Source: an uncultured Gammaproteobacteria bacterium
GTDB lineage: Bacteria > Pseudomonadota > Gammaproteobacteria > GCA-001735895
Reading direction: 5' to 3'
NCBI GenBank assembly: GCA_937980285.1
Contig: CALJQI010000220.1
Span: 1-12,123 of the forward strand
DNA length: 12,123 nt
In this document: positions 6,438-12,123 of the stretch, one piece after another
How the letters are laid out: each line of letters starts with the position of its first letter
Numbering within the stretch: position 1 is the first letter of the stretch
Notes under the pieces: model-generated
Databases searched by the model: none
Told to the model about the DNA's origin: nothing
Seen by the model: the letters and a program-made list of their open reading frames with translations, nothing else
Program-made: the position numbers and the translations under genes

Positions 6438-7931
6438 TCACCTGCCCTTGAACAGCGAACCCATGATTCCGCGCACCAGTGCCCTGCCGGTTCGGCTGCC
6501 GAGGCTGCGTACAACGCTTTTGACAAAGGTTTCGGCGATGCTTTGGCGCGGCCGCCCGCGCGGCTTCGGTGCGGCGTGGCGCCGTTTGGGTGTCGGTTTC
6601 TTCGCGACCGCGGCTTTTGCGGCCTGATCGGCGCGCCTGGCCAGATTCTCGAATGCCGACTCGCGATCGACCGTGGTGTCGTACTTGTCGGCGAGCGGGC
6701 TTTGCATCACGATTTCATAGACTTCCGCCTTGCGCGCGGCGCCAATCCTGGAGACCGGCGGCTTGACCATGGTGCGTTTAACCACCGAGGGCGCGCCATT
6801 GGCCATCAAGGTCGATATCAGCGCCTCGCCGACGCCCATCTCGCTGATGGCGTCCTTCACTGAAAAACTGTCGTCGCTGCGAAACGTTTGCGCCGCCACC
6901 CGTACCGCCTTTTGTTCCTTCGGGGTAAAGGCACGCAGCGCGTGCTGCACTCGATTCGCCAGCTGCCCCAGCACCGAGTCGGGAATATCGCTCGGGCTCT
7001 GGGTAATGAAGTAGACGCCGACACCCTTGGAGCGAATCAGGCGCACCACCTGCTCGATTTTATCGATCAGCGCCTTCGGCGTATCCTTGAACATCAGGTG
7101 TGCCTCGTCGAAGAACACCACCAGGCGCGGCTTTTCCGGGTCGCCGATTTCAGGCAGGTTCTCGAACAGCTCGGACATCAACCACAGCAGCAGGGTCGAG
7201 TAAACCGCCGGCTCCTGCACCAGCTTGTTGGCGACCAGCACGTTGACAAAACCCATGCCGTCGCCATCGACTCGCATCAGGTCATCCAGCTCGAGCATCG
7301 GCTCGCCGAAAAACTTCTTCGCCCCGCTGCGTTCCAGCACCAGCAGGCGTCGCTGAATCGCTCCGACCGAACTCGAGGAAACGTTGCCGTACAGCGCCTT
7401 CAGTTCCGATGCAGTCGCGGCCACATGCTGCAGCATCGCGCGCAGATCCTTCAGATCCAGCAACAACAGGCCATTGTCATCGGCGACGGCGAAGGCGATG
7501 TTCAGAATGCCTTCCTGGGTTTCGTTCAATCCCATCAGGCGCGCCAGTAAAACCGGGCCCATGTCGGAAATGGTGGCGCGAATCGGGTGCCCCTGCTTCT
7601 GGTAGAGGTCCCAGAACACGGTCGGGCAACCGCGCCACTGGTCCAGCGGCAGGCTCAGCGTTTCGAGCCGCTCGTTGACCCTGGGATGCGACTTGCCGGC
7701 CTGGCTGATACCCGAGATATCGCCCTTGACGTCGGCCAGGAAAACCGGCACTCCCTGCTGCGAAAAGCTCTCTGCCAGCGCCTGCAGGGTAACCGTCTTG
7801 CCGGTGCCGGTGGCGCCGGCGATCAAACCATGGCGATTGGCGCGCTTCAGGTTCAGATGTACCGGGTATACGCCCTCGCCCTGTTTCTTGTCCTGGGTTG
7901 CGTAACCCAGCAGAATGCTGTTGTCTGCCAT
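6438..7931 (-). CDS. yjgR: YjgR-family (DUF853) HerA-like ATPase
   Basis: This 497-residue cytoplasmic ATPase matches the DUF853/YjgR family, which belongs to the HerA/FtsK-type P-loop group; its cellular role is not established. Seen: a Walker A GATGTGKT (39-46), a Walker B LVVFFDEAH (270-278), VYFITQSPSDIPDSVLGQLANRVQHALRAF (sensor-like region), and a basic, Ala/Lys/Pro-rich tail before the final VRSLGSRTGRALVRGIMGSLFKGR. The length is close to E. coli YjgR (about 500). The start ATG has an AGGGA ribosome site 7 nt upstream and a good sigma70-type promoter about 50 nt further up, so it appears to be a single-gene transcript. It converges with the DUF5335/sll1863-like operon. Confidence 0.92.
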   Translation of the reverse strand: MADNSILLGYATQDKKQGEGVYPVHLNLKRANRHGLIAGATGTGKTVTLQALAESFSQQGVPVFLADVKGDISGISQAGKSHPRVNERLETLSLPLDQWRGCPTVFWDLYQKQGHPIRATISDMGPVLLARLMGLNETQEGILNIAFAVADDNGLLLLDLKDLRAMLQHVAATASELKALYGNVSSSSVGAIQRRLLVLERSGAKKFFGEPMLELDDLMRVDGDGMGFVNVLVANKLVQEPAVYSTLLLWLMSELFENLPEIGDPEKPRLVVFFDEAHLMFKDTPKALIDKIEQVVRLIRSKGVGVYFITQSPSDIPDSVLGQLANRVQHALRAFTPKEQKAVRVAAQTFRSDDSFSVKDAISEMGVGEALISTLMANGAPSVVKRTMVKPPVSRIGAARKAEVYEIVMQSPLADKYDTTVDRESAFENLARRADQAAKAAVAKKPTPKRRHAAPKPRGRPRQSIAETFVKSVVRSLGSRTGRALVRGIMGSLFKGR

Positions 7932-7982
7932 GCTTTGTCCCTGCTGTGGATTAGCCCTTGACGTCGATCAGGGTCGGGCATG

Positions 7983-8010
7983 ATTATCTGCGCTGGGCAA
8001 AAATAATCAA
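7983..8010 (-). promoter_or_regulatory. Sigma70-type promoter of the YjgR-like gene
   Basis: On the minus strand, TTGATT (8010-8005, four of six matches to TTGACA) is followed after 16 nt by GATAAT (7988-7983, five of six matches to TATAAT). The predicted start is near 7976, giving a leader of about 45 nt before the ATG at 7931. Confidence 0.6.
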
Positions 8011-8060
8011 GGATGGAGCGGGAATCTTATTAACGACACGCCAGGTGTTCAGAACAAGAA

Positions 8061-8268
8061 TTAAGGAATCTCTGCAAAACTCAAAATCCAGAGTCATTGC
8101 GAGCGGGGCCCAGCCCGTGAGCGAAGCGAACGCATTGGCTAAAGCGAAGCAATCTTTATGTTGAATTTCAAATACTTAAAGATTGCTTCGTCGCTGCGCT
8201 TCTTTATGCCCTGCGGGTATTTATGCCCTTTGGGTATCGCAATGACGAGTTTTGCAGAGATTCCTTAA
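8061..8268. mobile_element. MITE-like nested palindromic element with 22-bp perfect terminal inverted repeats
   Basis: The ends 8061-8082 and 8247-8268 are perfect 22-bp inverted repeats (outer end TTAAGGAATCTCTGC). Just inside lie GTCATTGCG (8093-8101) and CGCAATGAC (8238-8246), and at the core CGAAGCAATCTTTA (8145-8158) and TAAAGATTGCTTCG (8177-8190), with a further TTGAA-T-TTCAA at the apex. The outermost TTAA on both sides may be a target duplication. There is no transposase or credible ORF inside. The 'GTCATTGCGAGC...GCGAAGCAATC' motif resembles a dispersed palindromic repeat seen in various bacteria. The element lies between the YjgR promoter and the terminator of the Spondin_N gene, disrupting neither. 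The rest of the 502-bp gap at 7932-8433 holds only those two regulatory sites. Confidence 0.8.
8204..8237 (+). repeat. Tandem duplication of a 17-bp unit inside the palindromic element
   Basis: TTATGCCCTGCGGGTAT (8204-8220) is directly followed by TTATGCCCTTTGGGTAT (8221-8237), differing at two positions. Each copy is itself roughly palindromic about the CCC/GGG. This makes the right arm of the element unequal to the left arm and is probably slippage or unequal exchange within the element. Confidence 0.75.
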
Positions 8269-8355
8269 ACATAATGCTTTTTGACTCAGCAGCCATCAGC
8301 GTGGCCACTACACTAAAATTCGTCACAAAACTGGAAGTTGATAACAGTATAAAGA

Positions 8356-8387
8356 GGCCGGGGAAATTGAAGTCAATCTCTCCGGCC
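8356..8387 (-). terminator. Probable intrinsic terminator of the Spondin_N gene
   Basis: On the minus strand a GC-rich stem (GGCCGG at 8387-8382 pairing with CCGGCC at 8361-8356, enclosing an inner ATTGA/TCAAT stem) is followed by the T-rich TCTTTAT. It starts 46 nt past the stop codon at 8434. The stem has one internal mismatch. Confidence 0.55.
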
Positions 8388-8433
8388 CCTTCCTCAAACT
8401 GTGGTTATTGAGATTTTCGGTCAGGTATCCTGG

Positions 8434-9108
8434 TTAGTGGCTGACACGACTAATGGTGATTTTAGCCACCGGATTACGCCAGTCGTAAACCGCCGCGTCC
8501 AGGTCGCCGACACCGTGCGTGCCGCGATGGATATGGACAAACTTTTCGTCACCCGGGTTGTCGCCGGGTGACAGGCCTGCGCCGCCGCAGGTCGGCCCGG
8601 GTATGCTGGCGCACAGCTCGTCGTTGGCCTCGGTACCGGCATCATAACCTGGGGAGTAAAAGGTAGAGCTGCCATGCCTGGGCGCAGGTACGCTGTCGAG
8701 CGCGATAAATCCGTCGTTGGTCGGCAGCATCATCGAGGCGAGACTGATACGGCGAGCGCCATGTTTCGCGCTGACGACCACCGTGACCGACTGCCCCGGT
8801 CCCAGCAGTCCGCCCGAGCTCTGTATATCGACGACATGCGACATTTCTTCGAGGGCCGCCTGCAACAGCGAGGTATCCCCACCTTCGGCAATCGCGGCCA
8901 GTTCATCACCGGCAGGCGCTCCGAGCTCGAAAATGCCGACTGGATGACGATGGCTCGCCACCATGATCGGGGTGAAATTTATCGAGTGGGTGATGTTGGT
9001 AATGGTGACGTGGTAAGTGGCGGAACCGCTGGCCAGCGCTGCCGGGGTGTTCACTGCGAGCCCGGCAGCCAACACGGCGCCGGCCAGTTTTTTCAAGATG
9101 GTAAACAT
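8434..9108 (-). CDS. Secreted Spondin_N domain protein
   Basis: This 224-residue protein begins with a Sec signal peptide (MFTILKK, hydrophobic AGAVLAAGLAV, likely cleavage after ALA at residue 26). The mature part opens with ATYHVTITNITHSINFTPIMVASH and has the pattern of bacterial Spondin_N proteins: a GIFELGAPAGDELAAIAEGG segment, LLGPGQSVTVVVSA, RRISLASMMLPTNDGFIALDSV, and a C-terminal DWRNPVAKITISRV. Spondin_N is a beta-sandwich domain; bacterial members are exported and their function is largely unknown. Two cysteines (ELCASIPGPTC) could form a disulfide. A strong AGGAGGAGA ribosome site precedes the ATG. It lies 83 bp after the sensor kinase gene on the same strand, with no obvious terminator between, so it may be the last gene of the two-component operon. 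Confidence 0.85.
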   Translation of the reverse strand: MFTILKKLAGAVLAAGLAVNTPAALASGSATYHVTITNITHSINFTPIMVASHRHPVGIFELGAPAGDELAAIAEGGDTSLLQAALEEMSHVVDIQSSGGLLGPGQSVTVVVSAKHGARRISLASMMLPTNDGFIALDSVPAPRHGSSTFYSPGYDAGTEANDELCASIPGPTCGGAGLSPGDNPGDEKFVHIHRGTHGVGDLDAAVYDWRNPVAKITISRVSH

Positions 9109-9191
9109 GGTCTCTCCTCCTGGAACAAGAGGTTTGACTATGCGCGACGAAGATCACGCGGCGATCACCAAATTCTAAAATTTCTATCACG

Positions 9192-10670
9192 TCAGCCGCT
9201 GGCGGCAAGCGAAAAACGAAAGGTTGTGCCCTGGTGCAGCACGCTGTCGACCGACAGCTGGCTGCCGTGCATCTCGACGATACGCGAAGCGATCGCCAGG
9301 CCGAGGCCGAGCCCGGGACCGGTATCGCCCTCGTCCCGGTGGCTCGGTTTTTTGTGAAATCGTTTCAGCACGTGTGGCAATTCGTCTTCGCCGATGCCGT
9401 AACCTGTATCGGAAACGGCGACCTCGACACTGCCGTCACGCGGTGTGACCCGCAGGCGAATGTGTCCACGATCCGGCGTGTGTTTGAACGAATTATCGAT
9501 CAGGTTATCGAGCACGCGTTCAATCATGCCGACATCGGCCGAGACCTCGGGCAGCTTTTCGTCGACCACCACTTCGAAATCGATGTTTTGCTCTCGCGCA
9601 CGCAGGTAAAACTTGTGTGATACGTCGAACGCCAGCTCCGCCAGCGAAAACGCCTCGGTGCGCGGCTTCGAGTCGCTCGAATCCAGCTTGGCCAGTTCGA
9701 ACAGCTCCTCGACCAGGCGCGTCAGTCGCTGCGCATTTTCATATGCGATCTGCAGATACAACTGTTTCTTGCTGTCGGAGAGTTCTGTCGATTTGAGCTG
9801 CAGGGTTTCCAGGAATCCGCTCAACGACGCCAGCGGCGTGCGCAGGTCGTGCGATATGTTGGCCACCATTTCGCGGCGGTTCGATTCGACCTCCTGCAGG
9901 TGTTGCATCTGTTGATCGATACGGCGCGCCATTTCCTGAAAGGTGATCGTCATACGGTCGATTTCGTCGAGGCCGGCATTGCCGGTTTCGACCTCGGCCT
10001 CGGCGTTGCGCAACTCGCTGTTGTTGAAGTCCTGCATCGCCGAACTCAGCACCCGTAGCTTGCGCATCAGGAAAAAAAACAGCAGCAGGCCGGCGACGAA
10101 GGCAAAAGCGAGCGCAACGACGACCGAGGCTGCGCTCCAGCGCATGATCAGGCTGCGCTGCAGCACATCGGAGATGCGATTGATTTTCTCGCTGCCGAGA
10201 ATGGCATAGATGTAACCCTGGCGCTGATTATCGATATCGATCGGCGCCACGCTGAAACTGTTCTGTCGCGTGGCATGCCCCGGATCGTCACCCATGATCA
10301 GGCCAGCGTCGCCTTGTTCGAGGTAACGATTTATCGGCGCCAGCGAAACCTGTCTCTGCTTGATTTTGTCCGGCGCCATCGAGTGGCCGACCACCTGTCC
10401 TTTGGCGTCGAGCAGGTAAAGCTCGAGACTGGGGTTAATGATCATCACGTTATGAAACAGATCGGCAAGATTATCCTGTCGTACCCTGCCTTCCTCGATC
10501 AGCACGTGCTCGTTGACGATGTAACGCGCGAGATCCCGATTCAACTGCTGGCTGACCTCCTGCTGATACATCGGCGCCGTATACATCGCGACAAAAAGGA
10601 ATAGCGCGCCGATACCGGTAAACAGCAGGAACAGCACCAGCACCAGTTTTATGTAGAGGCTGTGCAGCAT
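9192..10670 (-). CDS. Membrane sensor histidine kinase
   Basis: This 492-residue inner-membrane kinase autophosphorylates on His274 and should phosphorylate the adjacent response regulator. Layout: TM1 about 9-29, a periplasmic sensor region about 30-178, TM2 about 180-201, HAMP 203-255, H-box NISHDLRTPLASL (271-283), N-box LDNLIDNSFKHTP (387-399), G1 SDTGYGIG (420-427), F-box-like RFHKK and G2 GPGLGLGLAIA (451-461). The periplasmic part contains LYLLDAKGQVVGH, as in PAS/dCACHE-like sensors, but no ligand can be named. The frame extends 13 codons further up, to 10709, overlapping the regulator gene; ATG 10670, 5 nt after the regulator's TGA, is preferred because it begins directly at the membrane segment. 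It lacks a strong ribosome site, so coupling is likely. Confidence 0.93.
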   Translation of the reverse strand: MLHSLYIKLVLVLFLLFTGIGALFLFVAMYTAPMYQQEVSQQLNRDLARYIVNEHVLIEEGRVRQDNLADLFHNVMIINPSLELYLLDAKGQVVGHSMAPDKIKQRQVSLAPINRYLEQGDAGLIMGDDPGHATRQNSFSVAPIDIDNQRQGYIYAILGSEKINRISDVLQRSLIMRWSAASVVVALAFAFVAGLLLFFFLMRKLRVLSSAMQDFNNSELRNAEAEVETGNAGLDEIDRMTITFQEMARRIDQQMQHLQEVESNRREMVANISHDLRTPLASLSGFLETLQLKSTELSDSKKQLYLQIAYENAQRLTRLVEELFELAKLDSSDSKPRTEAFSLAELAFDVSHKFYLRAREQNIDFEVVVDEKLPEVSADVGMIERVLDNLIDNSFKHTPDRGHIRLRVTPRDGSVEVAVSDTGYGIGEDELPHVLKRFHKKPSHRDEGDTGPGLGLGLAIASRIVEMHGSQLSVDSVLHQGTTFRFSLAASG

Positions 10671-10675
10671 CGGTT

Positions 10676-11437
10676 TCAGGATTCGCGGAAGCGGTAACCG
10701 ACGCCCCACACGGTTTCGATGTACTGCGTCTGCGCGGGTCCGCCCTCGATCTTCTTGCGCAAGCGGTTGATGTGCGAATTAACCGTATGCTCGTAGCCGC
10801 TATGGCTGTAACCCCAGACCTGGTCGAGCAATTGGCCGCGGCTGAACACGCGCCCGGGATGGCGTGCGAAGTACAGCAGCAAGTCGAACTCCCTGGCGGT
10901 TAAATCAACGGCCTGCCCTTCGACAGACACGCTGCGGCGGCCCACGTCTATGGCCAGCGAGCGAGTCTCGATGCGCTCGCCCTGGTCATCGTCGCGCGTG
11001 GTCGCGGTGAGCTCGCTGCGGCGCAGGATCGCCTTGACGCGCGCCTGCAGTTCGAGAATCGAAAACGGCTTGGTCAGGTAATCGTCCGCGCCGAGCTCGA
11101 GCCCGAGCACGCGATCGAGTTCCGACGACTTCGCGGTCAGCATCAGGATCGGAATCGGGTTCGATTGATTACGCAGCTTGCGGCAGACCTCGAGACCGTC
11201 GAGCCCGGGCAGCATCAGGTCGAGGACGATGAGCTGATAGGCGTGGTTACTGGCGCGATTGAGGCCATCGATGCCGTTGCCGACGACATCCACCTGGTAG
11301 GCGTTGTCCTTCAGGTGGATCTCGAGCAGGTGGCAAATGTCGGGATCGTCCTCGACCACCAGACTCCGCTTGTTGTCGGCCGCATGGCGGGTCAGTGAGC
11401 CGTCACCGGCAGCGCCGGATAGGGCAAGATGCGTCAT
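10676..11437 (-). CDS. OmpR/PhoB-family response regulator
   Basis: This 253-residue DNA-binding regulator is the cognate partner of the following kinase gene. The receiver domain has the acidic pair in VVEDD (27-31), phospho-acceptor Asp73 in VLDLMLP, Thr101 and Lys123 (LTKPFS). The C-terminal winged helix is complete: LTAREFDLLLYFARHPG, FSRGQLLDQVWGY, EHTVNSHINRLRKKIE and YIETVWGVGYRF. The protein starts about 20 residues earlier than most family members; the extra N-terminus is kept because ATG 11437 has a good ggag ribosome site and no closer ATG exists before the receiver fold. Its targets are unknown; the neighbouring Spondin_N and bufferin-like genes are natural candidates. Confidence 0.95.
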   Translation of the reverse strand: MTHLALSGAAGDGSLTRHAADNKRSLVVEDDPDICHLLEIHLKDNAYQVDVVGNGIDGLNRASNHAYQLIVLDLMLPGLDGLEVCRKLRNQSNPIPILMLTAKSSELDRVLGLELGADDYLTKPFSILELQARVKAILRRSELTATTRDDDQGERIETRSLAIDVGRRSVSVEGQAVDLTAREFDLLLYFARHPGRVFSRGQLLDQVWGYSHSGYEHTVNSHINRLRKKIEGGPAQTQYIETVWGVGYRFRES

Positions 11438-11575
11438 ATATCACTCCAGGCTGGGTCTGGCGTTTGATCGCCTCATGCACGCAGAGTTCAATCGAACCGA
11501 CAAACCGCACGCGGGAGCAAGCCGGGGCGCCGATTGAGCTGCACCCGGTTTTACCCGCTAACAATGCGCGAATAC

Positions 11576-11824
11576 TCAGGTTTCGAAATTACCGCCTGCC
11601 TCTTCGCACTGCGCCTTGGACATTTCGAGGAACCCCTGACCTTTACAGGCATTCAACCCCTTGCAGCTGCTGGTCGCGGTTTTGCAGGAACTGTGGCCCT
11701 TGCAGGAATTGGCGCCCATGCATTTGCCCATCTCTCCGGCATGCGTGGCAATCGGTGCGCTGGCCAGCAGCGCGGCTGCGGCAACTGCGATCGCAGCGCC
11801 AGTGGTTTTTTTCGCGGTATTCAT
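11576..11824 (-). CDS. Exported cysteine-rich peptide, BufA2-type bufferin-like
   Basis: This 82-residue precursor has a signal peptide (MNTAKKTTG, then AAIAVAAAALLASAPIA, likely cleavage after THA at residue 29) and a mature peptide with six cysteines (35, 41, 47, 54, 60, 73) in repeated units such as NSCKGHSSCKTA and NACKGQGF. The pattern resembles BufA2-type bufferins, periplasmic ribosomally made metallophores whose cysteines are modified by a DUF692 enzyme (BufB) with partner BufC; copper binding is known for the family. Neither partner gene is in the window: the two-component regulator follows, 138 bp downstream. The frame is open back to 12070, but ATG 11824 alone gives a proper signal peptide; a GAGGA ribosome site lies about 10 nt upstream. 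Family assignment is from recall and could also be a general CKG-repeat exported protein. Confidence 0.72.
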   Translation of the reverse strand: MNTAKKTTGAAIAVAAAALLASAPIATHAGEMGKCMGANSCKGHSSCKTATSSCKGLNACKGQGFLEMSKAQCEEAGGNFET

Positions 11825-12123
11825 GGTTGATCTATCCTCATTTGAAACAAAATATCGATCGGCTTTGCAGCCTGCCCTGGAGGACAGGCAACAATCGCCT
11901 GCTTCCTTCGCAGATTGTAAAATCCGTCTGATCGACTGAAATCTTCCGTCGAAGGAAAACCAAGTATCGCGAAAAATATTCTCAAAAGTATCACGGGTGA
12001 TATTTGCAAACCGAGTCGGCGATCCGAGCCTGGAGATAAACGCATCATGTCTTGCAAAGGGAAGTTTCACAGGACTAATTCCTTCTCTGTATTAAAAGCG
12101 GATAGAAACTTATAACAGTGTTC
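11825..12123 (-). promoter_or_regulatory. Upstream region of the bufferin-like gene
   Basis: No gene is seen here. On the minus strand a -10-like TACAAT (11919-11914) lies 90 nt before the ATG, with only a poor -35. A strong RNA hairpin follows in the would-be leader: GCCTGTCC (11889-11882), loop TCCA, GGGCAGGC (11877-11870), eight pairs including one G-U. Further upstream is a perfect palindrome, TATCAC-GG-GTGATA (11989-12002), a possible operator. These are visual matches only. Confidence 0.4.

Noticed and set aside
8061..8268. CRISPR array or REP/BIME cluster
   Set aside because: There are no regularly spaced direct repeats; the structure is one nested inverted repeat with defined ends, better described as MITE-like.
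7958..8411. Short plus-strand ORFs at 7958-8164 and 8223-8411
   Set aside because: They run through a promoter, a palindromic element and a terminator, and have no ribosome sites or recognisable protein pattern.
9192..10709. Longer start of the histidine kinase at 10709
   Set aside because: It overlaps the regulator gene and adds a Pro/Arg-rich stretch before TM1; the ATG at 10670 fits spacing and topology.
11576..12070. Longer version of the bufferin-like gene starting at 12070
   Set aside because: The extra 82 residues would bury the signal peptide inside the protein, and the region looks non-coding with regulatory palindromes.

Overview
The window looks like chromosomal DNA from a free-living, moderately GC-rich proteobacterium, most likely a gammaproteobacterium. 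I infer this from the protein families (a YjgR-type ATPase, an OmpR/PhoB-type two-component pair, a bufferin-like exported peptide, a Spondin_N protein and an sll1863-type stress protein), from good Shine-Dalgarno sites and from an FNR/ANR-type operator. No marker gene fixes the taxonomy. No tRNA, rRNA, CRISPR array or intact insertion sequence was seen.

Layout. (1) 1-874, minus: the N-terminal 291 codons of a large FAD-binding oxidoreductase that runs off the left edge. (2) 1072-5499, an amino-acid/carbamoyl-phosphate locus: a plus-strand P-loop protein related to cyclic 2,3-diphosphoglycerate synthetase meets, with overlapping stop codons, a minus-strand operon transcribed as ornithine racemase-like gene, then ornithine carbamoyltransferase, then carbamate kinase. 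(3) 5500-5696, a divergent control region with one FNR/ANR-like box (TTGAC-TGCC-ATCAA) placed about 41 bp from a plausible start point on each side. (4) 5697-6328, plus: a DUF5335-like protein and an sll1863-like coiled-coil stress protein. (5) 6438-7931, minus: YjgR-family ATPase with a good sigma70-type promoter. (6) 8061-8268: a 208-bp nested palindromic element with 22-bp perfect terminal inverted repeats (MITE-like). (7) 8434-11437, minus: response regulator, sensor kinase, then a secreted Spondin_N protein. (8) 11576-11824, minus: a small exported cysteine-rich peptide resembling BufA2-type bufferin metallophores, without its usual maturation genes in the window.

How it may work together. 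Ornithine carbamoyltransferase plus carbamate kinase can turn citrulline into ornithine, ammonia, CO2 and ATP. The racemase could then interconvert L- and D-ornithine. No arginine deiminase is present, so this is not a standard arc operon, but the FNR/ANR-type box fits the known oxygen control of arginine-deiminase operons. The same box probably also drives the two small stress-type genes, so both arms may respond to oxygen limitation. The right half suggests an envelope or metal-related sensing module, but there the linkage rests only on proximity.

The best candidates for something undescribed are the racemase/OTC/carbamate-kinase operon with its convergent cDPGS-like partner, the shared bidirectional FNR-like box, and the orphan bufferin-like peptide beside a two-component system.
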